The notes under the pieces: model-generated
What the model saw: the letters and a program-made list of their open reading frames with translations, nothing else
Database searches by the model: none
Told to the model about the DNA's origin: nothing
Program-made: the position numbers and the translations under genes
Shown here: in pieces, positions 26,322-34,917 of the stretch
Position numbering within the stretch: the stretch's first letter is position 1
Layout of the letters: every line of letters starts with the position of its first letter
Source of the DNA: Anaerofustis sp.
Lineage (GTDB): Bacteria; Bacillota; Clostridia; Eubacteriales; Anaerofustaceae
Assembly: GCF_019420015.1 (NCBI RefSeq)
Contig: NZ_JAHZIA010000039.1
Coordinates: 62,001-126,000, forward strand
Length of the DNA stretch: 64,000 bases
Reading direction: 5' to 3'

Positions 26322-27078
26322 CGTTAAGCTCACCTCCGAGAAGAGTAACAACTTCTATTATCTTATTAAAAAATTCTTTCCTGTCACTGTCTCCTTTTAC
26401 AATCTCATTAAATATTTTTCCGTCTTTAATAAATAAAACCCTTTCGGCTTTGGAAGCGGTAAAAGCATCATGTGTAACCATCAATATTGTGGCACTGAGT
26501 TGCTTATTTAACAGGTCAAGACTTTGTAAAAGCATTTTAGCCGATTTAGAGTCAAGAGCTCCTGTCGGTTCATCCGCAAGAATAATCTTGGGATTTGTGA
26601 TAATTGCCCTTGCACAGGCAACTCTTTGTTTTTGCCCTCCGGACATTTCATAAGGATACTTGTTAAGTACATCCGATATTCCAAGAGCCCTTGATATATT
26701 ATTAACCCTCTTTTCTATTTCTCCGACTCTCATTTTTTGAATTGTAAGAGCGAGTGCAATATTTTCATAAGCGGTAAGAGTATCCAAAAGGTTAAAATCC
26801 TGAAATATAAATCCGAGTCTGTTTCTTCGAAATTCATTCAGTTGTTTCCCTTTTAAATTCGTTATATTTATATCTCCGATAAATATATCACCGCTTGTTA
26901 CTTTATCTATAGTAGATATAACGTTTAATAATGTTGTTTTACCGCTTCCGCTTGATCCCATAATTGCCACAAATTCACCTTTATCAACATCAAAACTTAT
27001 ATCTTTTATAGCTTTTGTTAAATTTGATTTGTTACCATAATATTTTTCTATATTTTCAACTCTTAATACTTTTTCCAT
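26311..27078 (-). CDS. BceA-type ABC transporter ATPase
   Basis: A 255-aa ATPase of the LolD/MacB-like group used by Bce transporters. Walker A MGSSGSGKTT, Q-loop FIFQDFNLLDTLTAYENI, signature MSGGQKQR, Walker B IILADEPTGALDS, and switch His in MVTHDAF. It is preceded 13 bp upstream by a lipoprotein gene and overlaps the permease gene, forming one operon. With the kinase/regulator pair at 28173-29851 it makes a complete antimicrobial-peptide sensing and resistance module. Confidence 0.93.
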   Translation of the reverse strand: MEKVLRVENIEKYYGNKSNLTKAIKDISFDVDKGEFVAIMGSSGSGKTTLLNVISTIDKVTSGDIFIGDINITNLKGKQLNEFRRNRLGFIFQDFNLLDTLTAYENIALALTIQKMRVGEIEKRVNNISRALGISDVLNKYPYEMSGGQKQRVACARAIITNPKIILADEPTGALDSKSAKMLLQSLDLLNKQLSATILMVTHDAFTASKAERVLFIKDGKIFNEIVKGDSDRKEFFNKIIEVVTLLGGELNDVI

Positions 27079-27091
27079 ACTGTTCTCTCCT

Positions 27092-27568
27092 TTATAATTC
27101 TTCTGACTTTATGTTAAATTTTCCGCTGAACCCGTCACATATAATTCCTATATAAAACTCACCGTCATATGATTTAATGTCTATTTCTCCCTTTTCGGGC
27201 CCTTTTATATCAAATTTCTCCATAACTTTTACCTCTGAATTATTTTTTAGAACAAGCTTTGCTGCACCCTCTTTTACATCTACATCGTATTCCAGATGAA
27301 TATTTTTATTTTTTCTGTTTACTTCAACCGAACCAAATAACACTTCCTGTTTAGTGCAATTATCATAAATACATTTATAATTACCCGTATTTGTATTCTT
27401 GTTTAGTACTCTTTCTCCGATAAGCTCATTATCATTTGTAAGAACATTGTTACCGATATTGTTTAATACATTGTTATACCGAGTAATAATCTTATCTTTA
27501 TTCACACTGCAACCCGCAAGAATTAACGAAACGGAAAATATAAATGCTACAGCAACTTTCTTGTTCAT
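27092..27568 (-). CDS. Lipoprotein of the Bce-type module, function unknown
   Basis: About 158 aa. The start is ATG 27568 with AGGAGG; a longer open frame upstream lacks a ribosome-binding site. The signal peptide ends in the lipobox LILAGC with lipid-acceptor C20. The mature part has a polar linker and a C-terminal beta-rich domain with alternating hydrophobic strands (YKCIYDN, LEYDVDV, AAKLVLKN, FYIGIICDGFSGKFNI). It is the first gene after the operator at 27643, directly before the ABC genes. A peptide-trapping or membrane-shielding role alongside BceAB is plausible but not shown. Confidence 0.72.
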   Translation of the reverse strand: MNKKVAVAFIFSVSLILAGCSVNKDKIITRYNNVLNNIGNNVLTNDNELIGERVLNKNTNTGNYKCIYDNCTKQEVLFGSVEVNRKNKNIHLEYDVDVKEGAAKLVLKNNSEVKVMEKFDIKGPEKGEIDIKSYDGEFYIGIICDGFSGKFNIKSEEL

Positions 27569-27642
27569 ACTATATCCCTCCTTTGATAATGCAATTATAG
27601 AAGAATATAATAAGTTCATCCATTGATTTAGATAACATAACC

Positions 27643-27656
27643 TTACAGTTTTGTAA
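27643..27656 (-). promoter_or_regulatory. BceR-type operator TTACA-N4-TGTAA
   Basis: The perfect inverted repeat TTACAAAACTGTAA (minus strand) lies 75 bp upstream of the lipoprotein start. It fits the T-N-ACA-N4-TGTAA site described for BceR-like regulators. It is the likely target of the regulator at 29186-29851, placing lipoprotein and bceAB under peptide-responsive control. Confidence 0.72.
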
Positions 27657-27888
27657 TATTTCAACATTATCAAGCTTTATTAAAAAACACTGCCCCCATA
27701 TAAATAAAAGGCTCTATGGATTTTGACACATCAAAGAATACAGTTTTATATAACTGTTTACAGGTCAAAAATAGGTCAAACAAAAACAATAAAAAAGAGT
27801 TCTTATAATATACCCTCTACAATAAGGTTTATTTAACTATCACAAGAACGATAAAGAAAAGATTTTATTTTTTAATTCCTTTTCTTTG

Positions 27889-28060
27889 TTATTTATTAAA
27901 ATATATACCTAAATTGCTTATAGGCTCGTTTATAAAGTTTATTATCTTGTACATTTCATCTTCTCGAAAGTATTTGTTTTTTATTTAATAGCGAGGCTAA
28001 ATCTTTTATGTCATTTTCTTGCTCCATTAATTTAACTCTTAGCTTTTTGTATGGCTTCAT
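27889..28060 (-). pseudogene. Relic of a phage-type HTH regulator (DUF739-like)
   Basis: An AGGAGG site and ATG (28060) open a frame MKPYKKLRVKLMEQENDIKD LASLLNKK-like that stops at 27956 after 34 codons. In the +1-shifted frame the sequence continues NKYFREDEMYKIINFINEP to a stop at 27889-27891. Together the pieces resemble small phage or integrative-element Cro/DUF739-type regulators (usually 65-75 aa) with about a dozen residues of the recognition-helix region missing and a frameshift at an A6 run. It is a decayed gene and the only trace of a mobile element here. Family assignment is from pattern and is tentative. Confidence 0.55.
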
Positions 28061-28150
28061 TGTTAACGGCCTCCTATATGTTTGTTTTTTATTGTAGAGA
28101 GTGCTTAATTTTATATTTTTATATAATGAAATTATATATCACAACAAACA

Positions 28151-28174
28151 AAAAAGGAGTAAAAACTCCTTTTT
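28151..28174 (-). terminator. Terminator after the BceS-type kinase gene
   Basis: A perfect stem AAAAAGGAGT/ACTCCTTTTT (28151-28160 with 28165-28174) with an AAAA loop. It overlaps the kinase stop codon, so the regulator pair and the lipoprotein/ABC operon are separate transcripts. Confidence 0.88.
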
Positions 28175-29189
28175 AATCAATAATATTAGTATATGAACTT
28201 ATCGGAAAAGTCAGCACAACAATGGTTTTTGCATTTTCTTGAGAAAGGACATCAATTTTATGATACAAGCTGTCACATAAAGTCTTGCATATATAAAGTC
28301 CCATACCAGTTGATTTATACATTTTCCTTCCGTTTTCTCCTGTAAACCCTTTATCAAATACTTTTGATATATCACTCTGTTTTATACCAATTCCGTTATC
28401 TTCTATACAAAGCTTTATACAATCTTTTTTCTTAATCGTATATATCCATATTTTGGCATTTTGCTTCTTTGAATATTTTATACTGTTTATAACTATTTGA
28501 TTTATTATAAATTCCAGCCATTTTACATCAGAATTTACGGTTACATCCAGTTCATCCATTTTAAGACTTATCTTTTTTTGAATAAAATCTTTTTTGTTTC
28601 TTAAAACTGCTCTTTTAACGACATCCTCCAAGTTAACCTTTTGAATTATGTAATCCTTCTCTACATTCTTGCTTCGTGCATAATATAAAACTTGCTCAAC
28701 CAAATTGTCTATTTTATTAAGTTCATCATCGATACTGTCTGTAACTTCATTTCTGTTATTTTCTATAATCATTTTCGACGTTGCAATCGGAGTTTTTATT
28801 TCATGACACCAAAGCTCGATGTAATCCTCTAAATCATCACTTTTTCTTTTATATTTGTTGATACTCTCCAACATCGATTTATCTACGGTATAAATAACAT
28901 CCTTAAAAATTTCTCCTTCAATGAAGTTTACATTGCCTAAAAACTCACTTATAAGATACTTCTTATCCAATTTATTCAGGTTTTTATACATCCTGTCATA
29001 AAATCTTTTTCTTCTTAAGTAGTCATAAGTAAATGAAATTATCGGAACTATTATAATAAAGGAAAGAATATTTAATCTCAAAAGTAAATTAACTTTAAAT
29101 ATAAAAAGAAATACCGCTGATATCAAAAATAAAATCAAATATAAAACTATATTTACAGCTTTGTCTTTCAAATAATTTTTTAAACTCAT
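28173..29189 (-). CDS. BceS-type intramembrane-sensing histidine kinase
   Basis: 338 aa. Two helices (about 12-30 and 35-55) are joined by only a few residues, leaving no extracellular sensor, the hallmark of kinases that read their signal from a BceAB transporter. HisKA-like segment with ELWCHEIKTPIATSK (phospho-acceptor His), ATPase N box INQIVINSIKYS, VEDNGIGIKQSD, STGMGLYICKTL. Overlaps the regulator gene by 4 bp. Its partner transporter is almost certainly the ABC pair encoded downstream. Confidence 0.92.
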   Translation of the reverse strand: MSLKNYLKDKAVNIVLYLILFLISAVFLFIFKVNLLLRLNILSFIIIVPIISFTYDYLRRKRFYDRMYKNLNKLDKKYLISEFLGNVNFIEGEIFKDVIYTVDKSMLESINKYKRKSDDLEDYIELWCHEIKTPIATSKMIIENNRNEVTDSIDDELNKIDNLVEQVLYYARSKNVEKDYIIQKVNLEDVVKRAVLRNKKDFIQKKISLKMDELDVTVNSDVKWLEFIINQIVINSIKYSKKQNAKIWIYTIKKKDCIKLCIEDNGIGIKQSDISKVFDKGFTGENGRKMYKSTGMGLYICKTLCDSLYHKIDVLSQENAKTIVVLTFPISSYTNIID

Positions 29190-29851
29190 GGTATGATATA
29201 GCCCTGACCTCTCTTGGTTTCTATAAATTTATTCACTCCTGCAATTTCAAGTTTTTTTCTGAGCCTGTTTATATTTACAGTTAATGTATTATCGTCGACA
29301 AATTCGTTATTATCCCATAAATAATCCATAAGCTCGTCCCTGGATACAATTCTAGACTTATTTTTTATCAAAAAATGTAATATTTTGAGCTCATTTTTAC
29401 TTAAATCAATTTCTCTATCATTATAAGTAAATGTACTCTTTGAAATATTAACCGTTAAATCCATATAAGAAATACTTTGCGAAAAATCCTTATTTACCCT
29501 CTTAAGCAAAGCCTCTATTCTCGCTATTAGTATCCTTGGATTATAAGGTTTTGTTATATAATCATCTGCCCCGTAATTTATACATATCAATTCATCCATT
29601 TCCGAGGTTCTGCTAGTAAGCATAATTATTGGAATATCAGACTTCTTTCTCACTTCTTTACATATATATTCTCCGTCTATACCCGGCAGATTGATGTCTA
29701 AAAGAACAACGTCTGCTCCACTTTTTACAATTAAATCGACACTGTTTTTAAAATCCAATATTTCATTTACAGCATAACCGTTGTTGTTTAAATATAAAGT
29801 AAGTTCATTTCTGAGTTTTCTATCATCTTCTATAATCAATATATCGGGCAT
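29186..29851 (-). CDS. BceR-type response regulator
   Basis: A 221-aa OmpR-family regulator with D52 as phospho-acceptor (VVLLDINLPGIDGE), switch and lysine motifs (MLTSRTSE, YITKPY), and a winged-helix domain with LTVNINRLRKKLE. This sequence type groups with BceR/PsdR regulators by its kinase and neighbours. The inverted repeat at 27643-27656 is a likely target. It is divergent from brnQ; the 163-bp gap holds both promoters, with a TATAAT candidate on the minus strand. Confidence 0.92.
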   Translation of the reverse strand: MPDILIIEDDRKLRNELTLYLNNNGYAVNEILDFKNSVDLIVKSGADVVLLDINLPGIDGEYICKEVRKKSDIPIIMLTSRTSEMDELICINYGADDYITKPYNPRILIARIEALLKRVNKDFSQSISYMDLTVNISKSTFTYNDREIDLSKNELKILHFLIKNKSRIVSRDELMDYLWDNNEFVDDNTLTVNINRLRKKLEIAGVNKFIETKRGQGYIIP

Positions 29852-29955
29852 TTCTCTTCTCCGTATTCAATAATTATTTATATTTTATCATCGATTTTTT
29901 AATTATATCTTAAAATTAAGTTAATGAACAATTAAACTTTTAAATTTATAAAATG

Positions 29956-29984
29956 TATACTAAGTCGTTATTATATGTTAAAAT
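29956..29984 (+). promoter_or_regulatory. Candidate brnQ promoter with extended -10
   Basis: TAAAAT (29979-29984) preceded by TG one base upstream (extended -10), with a poor -35 (TATACT at 29956-29961). The same TATGTTAAAATA word occurs before the gene at 5302. It lies 30 bp upstream of the brnQ start. Confidence 0.4.
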
Positions 29985-30014
29985 ATTTAAATATCAAAAT
30001 GAAAGCGGGAAATC

Positions 30015-31328
30015 ATGAAAAGTTTAAATAAAAAAGATATTATAATACTGGGAATAACACTGTTTTCAATGTTTTTCGGCGCAGGGAATCTGATTTTTCC
30101 TCCTTACTTGGGAAACAATGCAGGTGAAAATTTTATTCCCGCATTTCTGGGATTTGCGGTAAGTGCAATAGGATTACCGGTCTTGGCCGTTACGGCGGTA
30201 ACAAAGTCAGGTGGGCTGAATAAACTGGCATCAAGAGTACATCCCGCCTTTTCTTATATATTTATCATAATACTGTATCTAGCAATAGGTCCATGCCTTG
30301 CAATACCAAGGACAGCCAGTACGTCGTTTGAAATGGCAATATTACCCTTCTATAAACCTCAAAGCATACTTCCAAGCATTATATATTCATTTATATTTTT
30401 TACCGTAGCTGTAATAATAGCTCAAAAACCGGAAAAGCTTACGGAATATCTTGGTAAAAAACTCACCCCATGCTTGATTACGCTAATTACTATCATATTT
30501 TTAGGTACGATGTTTTTTGCCGTTTCATCCATACCCGTATCAAGTACTGCATATAAAAGCCATTCTCTGATAAAAGGATTTTTAGACGGCTACCAAACAA
30601 TGGATACATTGGCAGCATTGAATTTCGGTATAATAATTTCCATGAATATAATGGCAAAAGGAATAAAAGAAAAAAAATCCGTTATGAAATATACGATAAA
30701 TGCCGGATGGATTGCAGGTATATTATTATTTATAATATATTTAATGTTGGGATTGACAGGACTGTTTACAGACATTAACAGACTAAACATGGAAAACGGA
30801 GCCCAGATATTAACGGTATCGGTATCATCAATATTTGGACATACAGGACTCATTATACTTGCAATCATATTTATCATTGCCTGTTTAAATACATGTATAG
30901 GTTTATTCAGCTGCTGCGGAAAATATTTCAGCGATATTGTACCTAAAATCAGTTATAGAAAATGGGTAATGATATTTGCAATAACATCTTTCTTCATCGC
31001 AAATATAGGACTTACACAGATACTTAAATATTCAGTGCCGATATTAAATATATTATATCCCACTTCGATAGTATTAATAGTATTGGCACTTATACATAAT
31101 AAAATTAAAAATCTAAAATTTATATATCCTATAACAATATATGTGTGCATTTTATTTTCCGTTTTAATTGTTTTTAATCAAAACGGAATAAATACTCCTT
31201 TATCGAATATAATTATAAGCAAGATGCCGTTATACGAAATCGGATTCGGATGGGTAGTCCCTACACTTATTGCTTTTATATTGAGCTGTTTATTAAATAA
31301 AATTATAAATAAAAATTTAAAACAATAA
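30015..31328 (+). CDS. brnQ: Branched-chain amino acid transport carrier BrnQ
   Basis: A 437-aa Na+-coupled importer of Leu, Ile and Val of the LIVCS family. It opens with the characteristic LGITLFSMFFGAGNLIFPP, followed by about twelve hydrophobic helices and the conserved GPCLAIPRTASTSFEM stretch of helix 3. Length fits (430-450). It stands alone between divergent bceR and the YtxH-like gene, with a GCGGGAAA-type site before the ATG. CodY or leucine-responsive control is common for the family, but I see no clear site. Confidence 0.94.
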   Translation: MKSLNKKDIIILGITLFSMFFGAGNLIFPPYLGNNAGENFIPAFLGFAVSAIGLPVLAVTAVTKSGGLNKLASRVHPAFSYIFIIILYLAIGPCLAIPRTASTSFEMAILPFYKPQSILPSIIYSFIFFTVAVIIAQKPEKLTEYLGKKLTPCLITLITIIFLGTMFFAVSSIPVSSTAYKSHSLIKGFLDGYQTMDTLAALNFGIIISMNIMAKGIKEKKSVMKYTINAGWIAGILLFIIYLMLGLTGLFTDINRLNMENGAQILTVSVSSIFGHTGLIILAIIFIIACLNTCIGLFSCCGKYFSDIVPKISYRKWVMIFAITSFFIANIGLTQILKYSVPILNILYPTSIVLIVLALIHNKIKNLKFIYPITIYVCILFSVLIVFNQNGINTPLSNIIISKMPLYEIGFGWVVPTLIAFILSCLLNKIINKNLKQ

Positions 31329-31394
31329 AAAGTATCTCAAATGATCAATATAAATTAAACGAAAGCAAATCAAACAAATTTATATGTATTTTTT

Positions 31395-31407
31395 TCACAA
31401 AATGTGA
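31395..31407 (+). promoter_or_regulatory. TCACA-N3-TGTGA inverted repeat before the YtxH-like gene
   Basis: A perfect inverted repeat overlaps the probable -35/-10 region (TATATT follows) and lies 37 bp upstream of the start at 31444. It could be an operator; the regulator is unknown. Confidence 0.35.
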
Positions 31408-31443
31408 TAATATATATTTAGATGTATTAAGGAGGACAAAACT

Positions 31444-31803
31444 ATGTCAAGTGGAAAATTTTTAGCAGGATTAACAATAGGCGTTATCGCAGGAATAGCG
31501 GCAAAATACGTTTACGATAATAAAGAAGAAATAATGGATATAGCATTAGATAACTATTATATTGCAAAAGACGAAATTTGTACTTTTGCACAACATTCTC
31601 TTGAAAAAGCAGAAAAATTATCTAAGCAAGCAAAGGAAAGTGCGGAACTTGCCATTGATGCGGCAAAAGATAAAATTGATGCTGTAAGCGACTATGCCGA
31701 AGAACAAATTGATGACCTAAAAGGAATGGTCAAAGAATCAAAAGAAAACAAAGAAGAAAATTTGGAAGATTTTGAATTAAAATTCGATGAAGAACTTCTG
31801 TAA
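31444..31803 (+). CDS. YtxH-like small membrane protein
   Basis: 119 aa. A glycine-rich N-terminal hydrophobic helix (FLAGLTIGVIAGIAAKYVYD, residues 6-25) is followed by a long, highly charged helical region with regular K/E/A heptad-like spacing (about 40-110). This is the YtxH pattern, general-stress or envelope-associated proteins of unknown mechanism. An AAGGAGG site precedes the ATG. It forms a two-gene unit with the DUF948-type gene 12 bp downstream, as YtxG/YtxH do in Bacillus. Confidence 0.7.
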   Translation: MSSGKFLAGLTIGVIAGIAAKYVYDNKEEIMDIALDNYYIAKDEICTFAQHSLEKAEKLSKQAKESAELAIDAAKDKIDAVSDYAEEQIDDLKGMVKESKENKEENLEDFELKFDEELL

Positions 31804-31815
31804 ACGGAGAAATAA

Positions 31816-32241
31816 ATGAGTATTAATCTTAGTCCTTTAGATATTGCTTTAATTGCCGTCTGTATTGCATTGGTAATATTAATTATTTATCTTATTATAA
31901 CGGTTAACAGATTATCAAAAACATTGAACGAAGCAAACAGATTACTAAAAGATGTACAAATTATAGCAGAAGAAAATACTAAGAATATAAATTCTATTGT
32001 TGAAAATGTAGAATATATTACAACAGATGCAAGAGAACTAACCAAAAAGGTGAATACTTCCGTAAAAGGAATAGAAACGGCATTAAAAACCCCTCTTGAT
32101 GATCCAAACGGTATCATTGAAGGAACGATGAAAATAAAAAAATATTACTCTACAGCAAAAAACATAATGTTTGCGGCAATGGTTGTAAAAGATTTTCTGC
32201 ATAAGAGAAAACATAAAAAATCCAAGAAAAAAATTAAATAA
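31816..32241 (+). CDS. DUF948-type membrane protein
   Basis: 141 aa. One N-terminal transmembrane helix (about 8-31), then a coiled-coil region (about 32-90, ITVNRLSKTLNEANRLL onward) and a basic tail (KHKKSKKKIK). This matches DUF948 (YtxG-like) proteins, which resemble methyl-accepting protein stalks but lack signalling domains. It pairs with the YtxH-like gene upstream, suggesting that the two act together in the envelope. Function unknown. A strong terminator follows. Confidence 0.7.
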   Translation: MSINLSPLDIALIAVCIALVILIIYLIITVNRLSKTLNEANRLLKDVQIIAEENTKNINSIVENVEYITTDARELTKKVNTSVKGIETALKTPLDDPNGIIEGTMKIKKYYSTAKNIMFAAMVVKDFLHKRKHKKSKKKIK

Positions 32242-32253
32242 TATTGTCGACAT

Positions 32254-32296
32254 AAGGTTGTAGCTGAAATCTCGTTAGATTGCTGCGGCCTTTTTA
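32254..32296 (+). terminator. Long terminator hairpin after the DUF948-type gene
   Basis: An 11-bp lower stem with G-U pairs (32254-32264 with 32282-32292), an upper AATCT/AGATT stem capped by CGTT (32268-32281), then a T-run. It separates the YtxH/DUF948 pair from the EF-G paralogue. Confidence 0.82.
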
Positions 32297-32334
32297 AATA
32301 TTATCATTAAATAAAAGCAAAAGGAGAAAGACAA

Positions 32335-34422
32335 ATGAAAACGTATAAAACCAAGGACATACGAAATGTTGCACTACTTGGCCATGGAGGCTCAGGTAAG
32401 ACCTTGCTTGCAGAAGCAATGGCTTTGAAGGCAGGTCTTATCGAAAGACTTGGGAAAACAGAAGACGGAACAACCATATCAGACTATGATATATGTGAGC
32501 AAAGCAAAAAAAGTTCTGTATCTACTTCACTGATTCCCATAGAACACGGCGGAGTCAAAATAAATGTTTTGGATATTCCGGGATATTTTGACTATATAGG
32601 AGAACAATGTTCTGCTCTTAGAGTTGCAGATACAGCCGTTATAGTTGTAGATGCGGTTAGCGGGGTTCAAGTAGGTACGGAAAAAGCCTACGAAATGGCC
32701 GTTGAAAGAGGAATTCCCGTTGCATTCGTAATCAACAAATTGGACAGGGAAAATGTTGATACTCACAAAGTTATGGAAGAATTAAGAGCATTAACTGGAC
32801 CGAAGATAGTTCCTTTCCAAATTCCTATAAATGAAGGTGTCGGATTTAACAGTGTTGCGGACATATTCGATAACAAAGCATATACATATGAACAAGGGAA
32901 AATGACAATAACAGATGTACCCGAATCAACTATCGCGAAATCTTCAAAATATAAAGATATTATTTTTGAAATTGCCGCCACAACAGATGAAGCATTAATG
33001 GAAAAATACTTCGAAGACGAGGACGGGACACTCACAGAAGCAGAACTTCACTCAGGAGTGAAAACCGCAATAGCAAATGAAGAATTAATACCTGTATTTT
33101 GTGTAAGTGCATTAAATGATATAGCAATAGATAAATTTTTGGATGCAATCGTATATAACTTCCCTACACCAATTGAAGCAAAAGCAGCAAAAGTAGATCA
33201 AGACGGAAAACAAGCTCAGCGTCATTACGCGGACGATGAACCTCTAAGTATGTTTGTATTCAAAACCATTGCCGATCCGTTCGTAGGAAAGCTATCGCTG
33301 TTCAAAATAAAAAGCGGTATATTAAAACCGGGAATGGAATTAAATAACACAACACAAGATAAAAAAGAAAAAATCGCTAAAGTTTTTACGCTAATAGGTA
33401 AAAAACAAGAAGAAGTAATGGAAATGCATCCTGGAGATATAGGTGCGATTGCAAAACTTACTTATACAAAAACCTCTGATACATTGTGCGACCCTAAAGA
33501 CAACATAAAATTCAACCCTATAAAGTTCCCTCAATCAATTATATTTACGGGTATAGAACCAAAATCAAGGGGAGATGAGGATAAACTATCTACGGGACTT
33601 GCAAAATTAAAAGAAGAAGATCCTACAATTGTAGTAAAAAGAAACGAAGAAACCCACCAGAATGTACTTTACGGAATGGGTGAAACACATCTAGAAGTAA
33701 TAAAAGAAAAACTTAAAAATAAGTTTGGAATAGAAGTTATTCTTACTGCTCCGATAATTCCATACAGAGAAACCATAAAGAAAAAAGCAACTGCCGAAGG
33801 AAAGCATAAAAAACAATCTGGAGGAAGAGGTCAATTTGGTGTTGTAAATATTGATTTTGAACCTACATATAATCTTGAAGACGATTTGGTATTTGTAGAT
33901 GCGGTAGTCGGAGGAGCCGTACCTAGGAACTTTATACCTGCGGTTGAAAAAGGTCTTAGAGAATGTATAAATCACGGTGTTCTTGCAGGTTATCCTGTTG
34001 TAGGACTTAAAGCGACGTTATTTGACGGAAAGTTCCACCCTGTCGATTCTGACGAAATGAGTTTCAAAATGGCTGCAAGCCTTGCTTATAAACAAGGACT
34101 ATCAAATGCAGATCCTGTATTGCTTGAACCTATATACAAAGTAGAAATCACCATACCGGATGAATATACCGGAGATGTAATGGGAGATTTAAACAAGAAA
34201 AGAGGAAGAGTTCTCGGAATGGATCCTGTAGGAAACGGAAAAACAATGATTACGGCAGAAGTTCCACTAGGAGAAATGTTCAAGTATGCTACAGAACTTC
34301 GTTCAATGACACAAGCAAGAGGATCTTTCACTATGGATTTTGAAAGATATGATGAAGTGCCTCAAATGGCAAGTGCGAAAATCATTGAAGAAGCTAAAGC
34401 AAGAAAAGAATCTAAAAAATAA
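32335..34422 (+). CDS. Elongation factor G-like GTPase (EF-G paralogue)
   Basis: A 695-aa translational GTPase with EF-G domain order. The P-loop is GHGGSGKT rather than the AHIDAGKT of canonical FusA; G3 is DIPGYFDY and G4 is NKLD. Domains II-V follow, with the domain IV-like KKQSGGRGQFGVVNIDFEP and domain V GRVLGMDPVGNG. This P-loop marks the EF-G2/EF-G-like subgroup, whose members have weak or no translocase activity and no settled role (ribosome recycling or stress translation have been proposed). It has its own AAAGGAG site, a preceding terminator, and a terminator after it, so it is monocistronic and not in the str operon. Confidence 0.88.
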   Translation: MKTYKTKDIRNVALLGHGGSGKTLLAEAMALKAGLIERLGKTEDGTTISDYDICEQSKKSSVSTSLIPIEHGGVKINVLDIPGYFDYIGEQCSALRVADTAVIVVDAVSGVQVGTEKAYEMAVERGIPVAFVINKLDRENVDTHKVMEELRALTGPKIVPFQIPINEGVGFNSVADIFDNKAYTYEQGKMTITDVPESTIAKSSKYKDIIFEIAATTDEALMEKYFEDEDGTLTEAELHSGVKTAIANEELIPVFCVSALNDIAIDKFLDAIVYNFPTPIEAKAAKVDQDGKQAQRHYADDEPLSMFVFKTIADPFVGKLSLFKIKSGILKPGMELNNTTQDKKEKIAKVFTLIGKKQEEVMEMHPGDIGAIAKLTYTKTSDTLCDPKDNIKFNPIKFPQSIIFTGIEPKSRGDEDKLSTGLAKLKEEDPTIVVKRNEETHQNVLYGMGETHLEVIKEKLKNKFGIEVILTAPIIPYRETIKKKATAEGKHKKQSGGRGQFGVVNIDFEPTYNLEDDLVFVDAVVGGAVPRNFIPAVEKGLRECINHGVLAGYPVVGLKATLFDGKFHPVDSDEMSFKMAASLAYKQGLSNADPVLLEPIYKVEITIPDEYTGDVMGDLNKKRGRVLGMDPVGNGKTMITAEVPLGEMFKYATELRSMTQARGSFTMDFERYDEVPQMASAKIIEEAKARKESKK

Positions 34423-34433
34423 TAATATAAAAT

Positions 34434-34469
34434 AAAAAAAGAAACACCCTCAAAAGGTGTTTCTTTTTT
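34434..34469 (+). terminator. Terminator after the EF-G-like gene
   Basis: The GAAACACC/GGTGTTTC stem (34441-34448 with 34456-34463) is extended by A- and T-runs on both sides. Confidence 0.9.
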
Positions 34470-34511
34470 AATAACATTAATACACATAAAATACGCTTAT
34501 TAACACCTAAT

Positions 34512-34841
34512 TTATTTCTTATATTTATCTTCCGTAAAAATACATGAAATAATAAGTCCTATAACCCAAAACGGAATTAATAGAATTGATAAAAAGGAAT
34601 ACTTTGAATTTTGAGCAAATAAAATTACAGGTGATAAAATAGGCAAAAGAAGCAAAGCAAAAATAATAAATATTTTACCAAGAGCTTTATTATATCCGCT
34701 TATATCTTTTACATTTGGCAGTTTTTTTACGTTTGATAAATATTGTATAGGATTATCTTTTGTCTTAATCATTGAAATTCCAATTATCATAAATATTAAA
34801 ACTACTATCAAAACAATCCCCAAAGCAATTATATTATTCAT
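34512..34841 (-). CDS. Small membrane protein of unknown function
   Basis: 109 aa, starting at ATG 34841 (MNNIIALGIV) with an AAGGTG site; a slightly longer in-frame start overlaps that site. Three hydrophobic helices (about 4-24, 53-76 and 80-102) surround a soluble loop with ISGYNKALGKIF. The layout recalls the DUF3784-type family, but similarity is slight. It is divergent from queH, the two starts being 76 bp apart. Confidence 0.55.
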   Translation of the reverse strand: MNNIIALGIVLIVVLIFMIIGISMIKTKDNPIQYLSNVKKLPNVKDISGYNKALGKIFIIFALLLLPILSPVILFAQNSKYSFLSILLIPFWVIGLIISCIFTEDKYKK

Positions 34842-34917
34842 ATTTTCACCTTTTATCATATTGCATTTACTCAGTTTTATTTTTATAATATATTATTATA
34901 TATTAAGGAGATTTATT

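Noticed and set aside
34861..34917. Upstream ATG start for queH giving a hydrophobic N-terminus
   Set aside because: It has no ribosome-binding site; AAGGAG at 34905-34910 serves the TTG at 34918, which gives the family-typical KVLLHSCCAPC start.
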